64,000 nt of DNA from an uncultured Prevotella sp. Its GTDB lineage: Bacteria; Bacteroidota; Bacteroidia; Bacteroidales; Bacteroidaceae. The notes below the pieces were generated by a model, which was not told the origin of the DNA, ran no database searches, and saw only the letters and a program-made list of their open reading frames with translations. The stretch spans positions 41,947-105,946 of the forward strand of contig CALUGP010000007.1 of assembly GCA_944320195.1 (NCBI GenBank), in the 5' to 3' direction. The stretch's first letter is position 1. The number at the start of each line of letters is the position of its first letter. Shown piece by piece: positions 25,735 to 34,264 of this stretch. The position numbers and the translations under genes were made by a program.

Positions 25735-25813
25735 GAAGTTATAGAAGTGTACCTTAGAAGTTATAGAAGTTAAAGAAGTTATCGCTCCCTTCGGTCGCTA
25801 AGAAGTTAAAGCC
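25735..25813. repeat. GAAGTTAnn 9-bp-period element
   Basis: Nonamers GAAGTTATA, GAAGTGTAC, GAAGTTATA, GAAGTTAAA, GAAGTTATC, then a small hairpin GCTCCCTTCGGTCGC and a final AAGAAGTTAAAGCC. The same hairpin and ending recur at 27945-27999. A degenerate G/C-rich copy follows at about 25843-25875. Confidence 0.65.
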
Positions 25814-25911
25814 ATTACCTTTTATTAGGTGCTCCTTGTCTGCGTCCCCTCCCTCGGGAGGGTTAGGGAGGGGCTACTACTTGATTATCAGTGTGTTACG
25901 TTCGGCGTTGT

Positions 25912-26021
25912 AAAAGGTGGCCTTTGGGCTTGCGAAAGACGGTCTTTTGCGTTGTAAAAGACGGCCTTTTGCACGGTGAAAGACGGCCTTTTGCACGGTG
26001 AAAGACGGCCTTTTGCAAACC
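25912..26021. repeat. 22-bp-period repeat block (5 units)
   Basis: Units at 25912, 25934, 25956, 25978 and 26000. The last two are identical, suggesting a recent unit duplication. The companion TTGATTATCAGTGTGTTACG is at 25881-25900. Confidence 0.87.
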
Positions 26022-26062
26022 GGTAGGTTTTCCTTGTCATTTTACTTCCCGGCATTTGGATT

Positions 26063-26092
26063 CTTCACTCTTCACTTTTCACTCTTCACTTA
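26063..26092. repeat. 7-bp-period repeat arm
   Basis: CTTCACT, CTTCACT, TTTCACT, CTTCACT, directly before the stop codon of the gene read from 26923. No matching left arm is seen nearby. Confidence 0.6.
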
Positions 26093-26095
26093 ACC

Positions 26096-26923
26096 TTACA
26101 GGTTCACCCATTTGTTGTTGATTACCTGCATACGGCGGAATATTTTGTAGGACAGAATCCAGTCGGCCACGCCCCAGAGGGCGAACACCGCCGCGCCCGT
26201 CCACGCCAGGGGGACAAACATAGAGCGTGCGATATGCTGGTCGATGTCGTCTACAAAGCCTACGAACAGCGGCAAGAAAGCCATTCCGATGATGAAGTGC
26301 GCCAGCGTGGTGAACACGAACTGCCGCCTGCGGAACAGCGCGCCGCCCAGTATGTAGAACGAGTACAGCCAGAAAATCCAGGCATACGCCAGCGCAAGGA
26401 TTGAGCAGGCTTCGGCCATGGTCATGCTGTCAACGTTGAAGGTGTAGTACTCGCTCGTGCCGAGAAGTATCGAGGCGAACTCCGGGATGACGCATTTCAC
26501 CACGGGGATGCCGGCCACGAGGCTTACGAGCATACGGAAAACGTCGGCCGCGCAGAACGCAACGAAGGCCATGACCCACCACACCACGGTGACGTAAAGC
26601 GCACGGGCGACAAACTTCTCAATGTCGGTTGCCGGCAGCATCTTGAACGTTATGCGCTGCTCTTTTGTCTTCATGTTGCTGAAAAGCCAGCATCCGCCAA
26701 TTACGGTGATGATGAAGTATATCACGAGGCAGAACTGCATGGCGCTCAGGAGGCTGCCCGCCGCGTGGATTTCGTCGGTACGGTAGCTCGAGAGCAGGTG
26801 TATCAGGAACGGTATGAACATGGCGAAGAACATGCTGCCCATGTTCGTAAGCATCTCTTTTTTAGTCATCTGGGCTGACCAAAGGAGCACTTTGCCGAAA
26901 CGGTTTATATTGAATTTTGTCAT
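26096..26923 (-). CDS. Multi-pass membrane protein, probable ABC transporter partner (paralog 2)
   Basis: Inner-membrane protein of 275 aa, a tandem paralog of the gene at 24889-25713: same opening (FNINRFGKVLLWSAQMTKKE), same central loop (FKMLPATDIEKFVARAL) and same ending (FRRMQVINNKWVNL). About six hydrophobic segments are visible, including LVIYFIITVIGGCWLFSNM and ILALAYAWIFWLYSFYILGGALF. It follows the ABC ATPase gene on the same strand. Most likely the two paralogs form the membrane part of the transporter powered by the 27117-27935 ATPase. Substrate unknown. Confidence 0.75.
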   Translation of the reverse strand: MTKFNINRFGKVLLWSAQMTKKEMLTNMGSMFFAMFIPFLIHLLSSYRTDEIHAAGSLLSAMQFCLVIYFIITVIGGCWLFSNMKTKEQRITFKMLPATDIEKFVARALYVTVVWWVMAFVAFCAADVFRMLVSLVAGIPVVKCVIPEFASILLGTSEYYTFNVDSMTMAEACSILALAYAWIFWLYSFYILGGALFRRRQFVFTTLAHFIIGMAFLPLFVGFVDDIDQHIARSMFVPLAWTGAAVFALWGVADWILSYKIFRRMQVINNKWVNL

Positions 26924-26951
26924 GGTTGTAAGTTGTTTGAGAGATTAATTG

Positions 26952-26987
26952 ATAGGCCCAATTGGACGGATGAGCCGGATTGGCCTG
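26952..26987. repeat. 9-bp-period repeat arm
   Basis: ATAGGCCCA, ATTGGACGG, ATGAGCCGG, ATTGGCCTG in exact 9-bp steps, just upstream of the membrane-protein gene. Single arm. Confidence 0.65.
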
Positions 26988-27027
26988 ATAGGTGATAGCT
27001 GGCAACATAGTTGATGCTAAACACTCA

Positions 27028-27072
27028 AGGCATATCAAGCCCCCTCCCTTGGGAGGGTTGGGGTGGGTGCCC
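27028..27072. repeat. G/C-rich element G4, single arm
   Basis: GGCATATCAAGCCCCCTCCC followed by TTGGGAGGGTTGGGGTGGGT, nearly identical to the right arm of G2 including the GCATATCAAG lead-in. No second arm is seen, so it may be a half element. Confidence 0.7.
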
Positions 27073-27116
27073 CTTTGGGTTGGGTTGGATGTCGGGTTGG
27101 TGGGCCGTGGGTGTCG

Positions 27117-27935
27117 TTACAACGCCCTGCGTGTCACGGCGTTGAAGAGCAGCTCCAGGTTGAGCTGAGTGTCCCCGTCGCCCTCGCGTTTGCGCGTTAT
27201 CACGGCGTTGCCCTGCACTGACGGCTCGGCGTAGAGCACGTCGTCGGCAGGCTCTCCAAGTGAACGGTACTCGAAGTTGTACTTCTTGCAGATGTCGGCG
27301 ACCGACGCGTCGAGCAGTATTTCGGAGCGGTCGAGCATCACGATGTGGTCGAGCAGCGACTCTACGTCGTGCACCTGGTGGGTGGATATTACCATAGTGC
27401 GGTCGTCGCTCATGTTGTTTGCCACCACGCGGCGGAACTGGCTCTTCGACGGAATGTCCAGTCCGTTGGTCGGTTCGTCCATAAGCAGCAGCTTGGTGTT
27501 GGCCGCTAAGGCGAAGCTCATGTACACTTTCTTCTTCTGTCCCATTGAAAGCTCCTTCAGGTGGATGTCCGGCGTAAGCTCGAAGTCGCGCAGGCAGCTC
27601 TCCAGCACCTCGCGGCTGAAGCGCGGATAGAACGGCTGGTTTAGCCTGACGTAGGCTTCGAGGGTCATCGGGGCGAGGTCAAACTCCTCGGGAACGAGGA
27701 AGATCTCTTCAAGCGTCTCGGCCTGGTGGCGCTGCGTGTCGACTCCGTCAACGGTTATGGTGCCGGCCGTGCGGCGCAGCATACCGCTTATAAGGTAGAG
27801 CAGGGTAGACTTGCCCGTGCCGTTCTTGCCCAAGAGTCCGTAGATGTTGTTGTCCTCAAGGTTGAGGCTGAAGTTGTCGAATACGTATTGCTTCGCGCCC
27901 TGGTACTTGTATTTCAGGTTCTCGATGTGTATCAT
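27117..27935 (-). CDS. ABC transporter ATP-binding protein
   Basis: Cytoplasmic ATPase of 272 aa. Walker A GLLGKNGTGKSTLL (about 33-46), Q-loop region (EEIFLVPEEF), signature LSMGQKKKVYMSFALA (about 132-147, with M in place of the second G/S position of LSGGQ), Walker B KLLLMDEPTNGLD, switch His STHQVHDVESLLD. The C-terminal about 60 residues are a small extra domain. This is the YtrB/CcmA-like class that works with ABC-2 membrane subunits. It is the first gene of the minus-strand cluster that continues with the two paralogous membrane proteins and the YtrA-like regulator. Confidence 0.92.
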   Translation of the reverse strand: MIHIENLKYKYQGAKQYVFDNFSLNLEDNNIYGLLGKNGTGKSTLLYLISGMLRRTAGTITVDGVDTQRHQAETLEEIFLVPEEFDLAPMTLEAYVRLNQPFYPRFSREVLESCLRDFELTPDIHLKELSMGQKKKVYMSFALAANTKLLLMDEPTNGLDIPSKSQFRRVVANNMSDDRTMVISTHQVHDVESLLDHIVMLDRSEILLDASVADICKKYNFEYRSLGEPADDVLYAEPSVQGNAVITRKREGDGDTQLNLELLFNAVTRRAL

Positions 27936-27944
27936 TTTGTTTGA

Positions 27945-28092
27945 ATTTATAGAATTTACAGAAGTTATCGCTCCCTTCGGTCGCTAAGTAGTTAAAGCCA
28001 AATGCCTTTCCTTCAGGCTTTGTTTTGTTGTAGAGAGAGTTATGGCATACACTTTGGAAAGCATCTGGCTTTAACTACTCCAACCAATTTTT
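27945..28092. repeat. Inverted GAAGTTAAAGCC element
   Basis: Left arm with GAAGTTATC, hairpin GCTCCCTTCGGTCGC and GTAGTTAAAGCCAAATGCC (to about 28011). The right arm at about 28058-28081 is complementary to the last 23 bp with two or three mismatches. It separates the ABC ATPase gene from the upstream exported-protein gene. Confidence 0.65.
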
Positions 28093-28101
28093 ACCGCTCG
28101 G

Positions 28102-28590
28102 CTACTCTGTCTTTTCCGCCATCAGTCCGTCGTCTTGCGGCATCATTACCAGCATGTTGTCTGCGATTGCGGCCGGTGTGCCGTCCTCGGCCAGGTCGTA
28201 GACCGTCACCGACATTACGCCTGCCGTCTCCATGCGGTACTCGGTGCGCTCTGTGGCGCGGTCGTAGGCCTTTGTCTTGCCGTTCCACAGGCTGCGCTCC
28301 AGCGTGTAGCCGTCGGCTGAGTAGGTGTAGGTGAGGCGGCTCTCGGGTGTCATGCGGCCTGTCTGCGCGTTGCGGCGGTAGATGTCTTTGGATGTGACGC
28401 GGCCAAGATTGTCATACTCGTAGCGGTATTCCAGTTTGCCGCTGAGGCTGTTGCCCACCTTGTCATATACGTACATGGTCTTTACCTGACCGTTCTCCAC
28501 GTCTGCGTTGTAGCAGTACTGCGAGTTGAGGTTACCTGTTGAGTTAAGGTACATTGCCATGATTGTGGCGGCTGTGATGATAGTTCCCAT
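28102..28590 (-). CDS. Small exported protein, DUF3836-like
   Basis: Protein of 162 aa that I do not recognise with certainty. The short hydrophobic N-terminus (MGTIITAATIMAMYLNSTG) could be an export signal. The body is made of repeated short strands with Tyr-rich spacing (VKTMYVYDKVGNSLSGKLEYRYEYDNLGRVTSKDIY; SRLTYTYSADGYTLERSLWNG; TEYRMETAGVMSVTVYDL), reminiscent of DUF3836 proteins of Prevotella and Bacteroides and loosely of YD/RHS-type repeats. A fitting promoter lies 80-110 bp upstream. It is separated from the ABC cluster by a repeat element, so it is probably its own transcription unit. Confidence 0.6.
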   Translation of the reverse strand: MGTIITAATIMAMYLNSTGNLNSQYCYNADVENGQVKTMYVYDKVGNSLSGKLEYRYEYDNLGRVTSKDIYRRNAQTGRMTPESRLTYTYSADGYTLERSLWNGKTKAYDRATERTEYRMETAGVMSVTVYDLAEDGTPAAIADNMLVMMPQDDGLMAEKTE

Positions 28591-28669
28591 AATTGTTAAA
28601 GTCTTTAAATTGTCAATATTTGTATTTGTTGTTTCTTGTTTCGTAGTGTACTATTGTTGTAGTACACTG

Positions 28670-28701
28670 CAAATGTACTGCAATAACACATTACTTGCAA
28701 G
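28670..28701 (-). promoter_or_regulatory. Promoter of the DUF3836-like gene
   Basis: Minus strand CTTG (28701-28698), 20-bp spacer, TACATTTG (28677-28670). The -7 is a full match to TAnnTTTG and the -33 matches three of four. The leader is about 75 nt. Confidence 0.6.
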
Positions 28702-28830
28702 TTTTTCGACGAAAAAATGCAAGGGAAAGAGTGTTTTTAACTTGCGTTTACAATAACCAAGCGGATGTTGGCTGATTGTAAACAGATTTTAAGACAATGA
28801 CTGGTTGATTGTTGTCAGGTGAGCTTCTTG

Positions 28831-28901
28831 TTAGGCTCATTCCGCCTGTCAGGCTCATGTGGCTTATTAAGCAAAATTAGCCAAATTGGCCGGATGAGCC
28901 G
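28831..28901. repeat. Inverted 9-bp-period element
   Basis: Left nonamers TTAGGCTCA, TTCCGCCTG, TCAGGCTCA, TGTGGCTTA (28831-28866). Right nonamers AATTAGCCA, AATTGGCCG, GATGAGCCG (28875-28901). Short loop; lies in the 660-bp gap between divergent genes. Confidence 0.7.
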
Positions 28902-28946
28902 AATATGGAGGCCGGCGGATGCGCCGCCTGTGGCTGTCTGTTTCCC

Positions 28947-29055
28947 AAGAGGCCATCAATCGCACGCCAAAAGGCCGTCTTTTGGCCGCTAAAAGGGCGT
29001 CAATCGCACGCTAAAAGACGGCCTTTTGGAAAGGCGTTGATAATCAACGGGTTAC
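28947..29055. repeat. 22-bp-period repeat block (4 units) with companion palindrome
   Basis: Units at 28947, 28969, 28991 and 29013, followed by the best copy of the companion motif, GTTGATAATCAACGGGTTAC, at 29036-29055. The rest of this gap down to purL holds only a candidate purL -7 box (TAAGTTTG, 29191-29198). Confidence 0.87.
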
Positions 29056-29251
29056 AAGGCGGTGATGATATGTGTTAAAATAGGCCTGCGGATATGGTGC
29101 TTTTGATGCTCCGTAAGACCGCAGACGGCTAAAAACACTGCATAAAAAACGTTTTTCCCACCAAGCCGCCGATATGTCGGAAAAAATTAGTAAGTTTGCA
29201 CCTATTATATAAATATGCGTCAGGCAAACAACAATAAAACGACATAAAGGT

Positions 29252-32200
29252 ATGATTCTTTTTTTCAAGACCCCTACGGAGAGCGTGATAGCAACCGAGG
29301 TTGACCATCAGCTTTCGCAAGAAGAAATCAAGGAACTGTGCTGGCTCTATGGCGACGCGACGCCGGTGGAGGCCGACCATGTTGACGGTTATTTCGTCGG
29401 CCCGCGCCGAGAGATGATAACGCCGTGGAGCACCAACGCCGTCGAGATAACGCAGAACATGAACCTGAAGGGCGTTTCGCGCATAGAGGAGTATTTCCCG
29501 GTAAGTTCTCGTGAAGCCGACCACGACCCGATGCTGCAGCGTATGTACGAAGGGCTGGATCAGACGGTGTTCACCGTGAATCACAAACCGGAGCCGATAA
29601 GGCACGTTGACAACCTGGAGGAGTACAACGAGCAGGAAGGTCTGGCCCTCTCGCCCGAGGAAATAGAGTATCTGCACAAGATAGGGAAGGAGCTGGGACG
29701 GCCTCTGACCGACTCGGAAATCTTTGGCTTCGCCCAAATCAACTCCGAGCACTGCCGCCACAAGATATTCGGCGGCGTGTTCATCATCGACGGCAAGGAG
29801 ATGGAGTCGTCGCTATTCAACATGATTAAGAAGACGACGAAAGAGAACCCGCACAAAATCCTGAGCGCGTACAAGGACAACGTGGCCTTCAGCGAAGGCC
29901 CTGTCATCGAGCAGTTCGCGCCCGAAGACCAGTCAACTTCCGACTATTTCCGCGTAAAAGACATAGAGAGCGTCATCTCGCTGAAGGCCGAGACGCACAA
30001 CTTTCCCACCACCGTGGAGCCTTTCAACGGTGCGGCCACGGGCACGGGAGGCGAGATACGCGACCGCATGGGCGGCGGAACGGGCTCTTGGCCGATAGCC
30101 GGCACGGCGGTGTACATGACGGCGTATCCACGTTTGAAGGAAGAAGGCTCACCGACAAGAGATTGGGAAAGCATCCTGCCCGTGCGCAAATGGCTCTACC
30201 AGACGCCTGAACAGATATTGATAAAGGCGTCTAACGGCGCGTCGGATTTCGGCAACAAGTTCGGCCAGCCACTGATTTGCGGTTCCGTGTTGACATTCGA
30301 GCACAAGGAAGGCGACGAGAAGTACGCCTACGACAAGGTGATAATGCTGGCCGGAGGAGTGGGCTACGGCACCAAGCGCGACTGCCTCAAGAAAGAGCCT
30401 AAGAAAGGCAACAAGATAGTAGTGGTGGGCGGCGACAATTATAGAATTGGTCTCGGCGGCGGCAGCGTGTCGTCGGTCGACACCGGCCGATACTCTAACG
30501 GCATAGAACTGAACGCCGTTCAGCGCGCCAACCCGGAGATGCAGAAGCGCGCCTACAACCTTGTGCGCGCCCTCTGCGAGGAAGACGTCAACCCCGTTGT
30601 CAGCATACACGACCACGGTTCGGCAGGCCACGTCAACTGTTTGTCGGAACTTGTAGAGGAGTGCGGTGGCCAGATAGACATGACCAAGCTGCCCATCGGC
30701 GACAAGACGCTCTCAAGCAAGGAGATAATAGCCAACGAGAGCCAGGAGCGCATGGGCCTGCTCATCGACGAGAAGCACATCGAGCACGTGCGCAAAATAG
30801 CCGAACGCGAGCGCGCTCCGCTGTATGTTGTCGGCGAAACCACGGGCGACGCCCACTTCAGTTTCGTGCAGGGCGATGGCGTTAAGCCGTTCGACCTCGA
30901 CGTGGCGCAGATGTTCGGCCACTCGCCCAAGACCTACATGAGGGACAACACGGTAGTAAGGCACTACGAAAACGTAAGCTATTCTCACACGAACGTAGGC
31001 AAGGCACTCGACGAATATGTATCTCGCGTGCTCCAGCTGGAGGCCGTTGCCTGCAAGGATTGGCTCACGAACAAGGTTGACCGAAGCGTAACGGGCAAGA
31101 TAGCGCGCCAGCAATGCCAGGGCAAACTTCAGCTTCCGCTCTCCGATTGCGGCGTTGTAGCACTGGATTACCGCGGCCATAAGGGCATCGCCACAGCCCT
31201 CGGACACGCTCCGCAGGCCGGACTGGCATCGCCGGAGGCAGGCAGCGTGCTCTCCGTTGCAGAGTCGCTGACCAACATTGTGTGGGCTCCGCTCGAGGAA
31301 GGACTCGACAGCGTGAGCCTGTCGGCCAACTGGATGTGGCCCTGCCGTTCGCAGGAAGGCGAGGACGCGCGCCTCTACAGCGCGGTGAAAGCGCTCTCCG
31401 ACTTCTGCTGCGCGATAAAAGTGAACGTGCCTACGGGCAAAGATTCTCTCTCGATGAGCCAGCAATACCCCGATGGACAGAAGATAATCAGCCCGGGAAC
31501 GGTCATCGTAAGCAGCGGTGGACAGGTGTCCGACGTGCGCAAGGTGGTGTCTCCCGTGCTGGTGAACGACCATAAGTCATGGCTTTACCACATAGATTTC
31601 TCTTATGACGAGCTGCGCCTCGGCGGTTCGGCTTTCGCCCAGTCGCTCGGCAAGGTGGGCGACGATGTGCCTACGGTGAAGAGCCCCGACTACTTCCGCA
31701 ACGCTTTCAACACGCTTCAGGAGCTGATAAATAACGGCTGGATAATGGCCGGCCACGACATCAGTGCGGGCGGAATGGTGACTACTTTGCTTGAAATGTG
31801 CTTCGCAAACACCGACGGAGGTCTCGACATAAGCCTCGACAAGATTGACTGCGACGACATAGTTAAGATGCTCATGGCCGAAAATCCCGGCGTGATAGTG
31901 CAGGTTTCAGAGAGCCACAGGCTCGATTTCGAGGACCTGATGGACGACAACGGCGTATGCTACGCCTGCATCGGACGCCCTGATGCGTCATCACGCAAGC
32001 TCAAAATCAGCAAAGGCAAGTTCACGCATGAGTTCGACATCGACGCAATGCGCGACGTATGGTACAAGACTTCGTACTTGCTTGACCGCGACCAGAGCAT
32101 GAACGGACGCGCCGAAGCACGCCGCGACAACTATAAGAAGCAGCCCGTCGTGATGAAGTTCAACGACTCCTTCACAGGCAAACTGTCACAATACGGCATC

Positions 32201-32977
32201 TCGGCCGACCGCCGCGAGCCGACAGGCGTCAAGGCCGCAATCATCCGTGAGAAAGGAACCAACGGCGAAAGGGAGATGGCTTACTCGCTGTATCTTGCCG
32301 GATTCGACGTCAAGGACGTGATGATGACCGACCTCATCACGGGTCGTGAGACGCTTGAAGACGTCAACATGATTGTCTTCTGCGGTGGTTTCTCCAACTC
32401 AGACGTGCTTGGCAGCGCGAAAGGATGGGCCGGAGCGTTCCTCTTCAATCCGAAGGCGAAGGAGGCTTTGGACAAGTTCTACGCCCGTGAAGACACTCTC
32501 TCGCTCGGCATATGCAACGGTTGCCAGCTCATGGTTGAGCTTAACCTCATCAATCCCGAACACGAGAAGCGCGCCAAGATGTTGCACAACGACTCGCGGA
32601 AGTTCGAGAGTGCGTTCCTCGGACTTGACATCCCGCAGAACGACAGCGTGATGTTCGGCTCGCTGTCGGGCAGCAGCCTCGGCATATGGGTTGCCCATGG
32701 AGAGGGCAAGTTCTACCTGCCCGAGGGCGAGGACAAGTACAACGTCGTGGCGAAATACCACTACACGGAGTATCCCGGCAACCCGAACGGCTCCGACTAC
32801 GCCGTTGCCGGCATCTGCTCTAAGGACGGACGCCACCTCGCCATGATGCCCCACTTGGAGCGCGCGATCTTCCCTTGGCAGAACGCCTGGTATCCGGCTG
32901 ACCGCGTGAAGGACGACGTTACGCCGTGGATAGAGGCGTTTGTCAACGCGAGAAAGTGGATTGAAGCTCACAAATAA
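29252..32977 (+). CDS. purL: Phosphoribosylformylglycinamidine synthase (large single-chain PurL)
   Basis: Purine biosynthesis step 4: FGAR + ATP + glutamine to FGAM. 1241 aa, the full-length single-chain form found in Proteobacteria and Bacteroidales. Order: N-terminal PurS-like part (about 1-150), linker with NSEHCRHKIFGGVF (about 168-181), two AIRS-like halves (KAETHNFPTTVEPFNGAATGTGGEIRDR with the ATP/FGAR site, about 246-273; GHDISAGGMVTTLLEM in the second half), and the C-terminal glutamine amidotransferase (about 990-1241) with the nucleophile Cys in LGICNGCQLMVELN and the catalytic HLAMMPHLERA ending. No truncation or frameshift is visible. It stands alone between divergent and unrelated genes. 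Confidence 0.97.
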   Translation: MILFFKTPTESVIATEVDHQLSQEEIKELCWLYGDATPVEADHVDGYFVGPRREMITPWSTNAVEITQNMNLKGVSRIEEYFPVSSREADHDPMLQRMYEGLDQTVFTVNHKPEPIRHVDNLEEYNEQEGLALSPEEIEYLHKIGKELGRPLTDSEIFGFAQINSEHCRHKIFGGVFIIDGKEMESSLFNMIKKTTKENPHKILSAYKDNVAFSEGPVIEQFAPEDQSTSDYFRVKDIESVISLKAETHNFPTTVEPFNGAATGTGGEIRDRMGGGTGSWPIAGTAVYMTAYPRLKEEGSPTRDWESILPVRKWLYQTPEQILIKASNGASDFGNKFGQPLICGSVLTFEHKEGDEKYAYDKVIMLAGGVGYGTKRDCLKKEPKKGNKIVVVGGDNYRIGLGGGSVSSVDTGRYSNGIELNAVQRANPEMQKRAYNLVRALCEEDVNPVVSIHDHGSAGHVNCLSELVEECGGQIDMTKLPIGDKTLSSKEIIANESQERMGLLIDEKHIEHVRKIAERERAPLYVVGETTGDAHFSFVQGDGVKPFDLDVAQMFGHSPKTYMRDNTVVRHYENVSYSHTNVGKALDEYVSRVLQLEAVACKDWLTNKVDRSVTGKIARQQCQGKLQLPLSDCGVVALDYRGHKGIATALGHAPQAGLASPEAGSVLSVAESLTNIVWAPLEEGLDSVSLSANWMWPCRSQEGEDARLYSAVKALSDFCCAIKVNVPTGKDSLSMSQQYPDGQKIISPGTVIVSSGGQVSDVRKVVSPVLVNDHKSWLYHIDFSYDELRLGGSAFAQSLGKVGDDVPTVKSPDYFRNAFNTLQELINNGWIMAGHDISAGGMVTTLLEMCFANTDGGLDISLDKIDCDDIVKMLMAENPGVIVQVSESHRLDFEDLMDDNGVCYACIGRPDASSRKLKISKGKFTHEFDIDAMRDVWYKTSYLLDRDQSMNGRAEARRDNYKKQPVVMKFNDSFTGKLSQYGISADRREPTGVKAAIIREKGTNGEREMAYSLYLAGFDVKDVMMTDLITGRETLEDVNMIVFCGGFSNSDVLGSAKGWAGAFLFNPKAKEALDKFYAREDTLSLGICNGCQLMVELNLINPEHEKRAKMLHNDSRKFESAFLGLDIPQNDSVMFGSLSGSSLGIWVAHGEGKFYLPEGEDKYNVVAKYHYTEYPGNPNGSDYAVAGICSKDGRHLAMMPHLERAIFPWQNAWYPADRVKDDVTPWIEAFVNARKWIEAHK

Positions 32978-33036
32978 ATTATTTCGAGGAATAAAGGAAT
33001 AAGGAGAGAAAGAGTAAGTAGAAATGACTTGAATGT

Positions 33037-33122
33037 GAAAGGCCGTATTTCGCATTGCAAAAGGCCGTCTTTTACAGCCTGAAAGGCCACCTTTCGGACG
33101 GTAAAAGACGGCCTTTCGGAAA
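33037..33122. repeat. 22-bp-period repeat block (4 units) downstream of purL
   Basis: Units at 33037, 33059, 33081 and 33103, in the 300-bp gap between purL and the first chromate transporter gene. Confidence 0.85.
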
Positions 33123-33276
33123 GCCGCTGGTTTACAGACACTTGGCAAAGGGGCGCCCGGGTCTGTTGCAATGGCCGCAAAACGTCTGTCGGCAGCATTA
33201 TTTCCGGCATTGCGAGGATGCGTCTTAGCTCCTTTACCGCATAACTTTTCAACTCCTTAAAATACGAAACAGAACA

Positions 33277-33822
33277 ATGTCAAACTTCTACATTGACAGT
33301 TTCAAGACGTTTTTCAAAATAGGCCTGTTCACCTTCGGCGGCGGCTACGCCATGATACCGCTCATTGAGCAGGAAGTGGTTGACCGCCACAAGTGGTTGA
33401 ACAAGGAAGAGTTCATCGACATGATAGCCGTGGCCCAGAGCTGTCCGGGAGTGATGGCGATAAACATCAGCGCGTTCATAGGCTACCGCCTGCGCCGCCT
33501 TAAGGGCGCGCTGTGCATGTCGCTGGGCACGGCCTTGCCGTCGTTTCTCGTGATCCTGGCCATCGCGATGTTCTTCCATCAGTTCGAAGACAACAAGGTC
33601 GTCGCGGCAATCTTCCGCGGAATACGCCCCGCAGTGGTGGCACTGATAGCCGTGCCGACGTTCAACATGGCCAAGAGCGCAAAGATAACGCTCACGAACT
33701 GCTGGATACCGATAGCCTGCGCGCTGGCCATCTGGATGCTCGGCGTTTCTCCGATTTACGTCATACTGATAGCCGGCATCGGCGGATTCGTTTACGGTAA
33801 GTACATAAAGCCGACGGAATAA
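33277..33822 (+). CDS. Chromate transporter family protein, first half
   Basis: Inner-membrane protein of 181 aa with one CHR domain: FFKIGLFTFGGGYAMIPLIEQEVVD near the N-terminus, FIDMIAVAQSCPGVMAINISAFIGY, then GALCMSLGTALPSFLVILAIA and FRGIRPAVVALI. These are the conserved CHR signatures. Short CHR proteins work as pairs of antiparallel halves; the partner is at 34331-34906. The family exports chromate in some bacteria, but the true substrate in anaerobic gut or oral bacteria is not established. Between this gene and its partner a four-helix-bundle gene framed by heptad repeats has been inserted. Confidence 0.92.
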   Translation: MSNFYIDSFKTFFKIGLFTFGGGYAMIPLIEQEVVDRHKWLNKEEFIDMIAVAQSCPGVMAINISAFIGYRLRRLKGALCMSLGTALPSFLVILAIAMFFHQFEDNKVVAAIFRGIRPAVVALIAVPTFNMAKSAKITLTNCWIPIACALAIWMLGVSPIYVILIAGIGGFVYGKYIKPTE

Positions 33823-33850
33823 AATGAATAATGAAAAATGAATAATGAAA
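33823..33850. repeat. Left 7-bp-period arm beside the four-helix-bundle gene
   Basis: AATGAAT, AATGAAA, AATGAAT, AATGAAA in exact steps, beginning right at the stop codon of the first chromate transporter gene. Same heptad type as the left arm at 1260. Confidence 0.8.
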
Positions 33851-33861
33851 GATCAGAGGTG

Positions 33862-34233
33862 ATGGATGATTTTAATAAGAAAGAATCGTTGATAAATAGT
33901 AAGACTTTGAAGTTCGCTTTGCGTATAATTGAAATGGTTAAGTATGTCAGGAGAAAAGATAATGAAAATGTCTTGACAAATCAGGTGCTGCGTTCCGGCA
34001 CATCCATTGGAGCTTCGGTGCGTGAGTCAGAATATGCTCAAAGTCAGTCAGATTTCATACATAAGCTAAGCATCTCGCTGAAAGAAGCTAATGAAACAGG
34101 GTATTGGTTATGCTTGTTGAATAAGGCTGGTTATATAGATGGCAGCTCTTACGAAACCATTAAGAAAGATTGTGACGAAATAATGGCAATATTAATTGCT
34201 TCGATAAAGACAGCAAAGTCGCATAACCAATGA
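33862..34233 (+). CDS. Four-helix-bundle protein (23S rRNA IVP / Avd-like)
   Basis: Small all-helical protein of 123 aa. Family pattern: a first helix (SKTLKFALRIIEMVKYVRRKDN), then NVLTNQVLRSGTSIGASVRESEYAQSQSDFIHKLSISLKEANETGYWL, where LRSGTSIGANxxE and the KEANETxYWL helix are the hallmarks of the S23/IVP family and of the related Avd accessory protein of diversity-generating retroelements. The function of stand-alone members is unknown; Avd binds RNA and a reverse transcriptase. An earlier ATG at 33838 would add eight residues encoded by the repeat arm; I prefer 33862. The coding region is visibly AT-richer than its neighbours and is bracketed by inverted heptad arrays, as if inserted between two halves of a transporter operon. 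No reverse transcriptase or 23S rRNA is in the window. Confidence 0.88.
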   Translation: MDDFNKKESLINSKTLKFALRIIEMVKYVRRKDNENVLTNQVLRSGTSIGASVRESEYAQSQSDFIHKLSISLKEANETGYWLCLLNKAGYIDGSSYETIKKDCDEIMAILIASIKTAKSHNQ

Positions 34234-34264
34234 ATAACTGAAAGAAAGTCTTTAATTCTTTATC

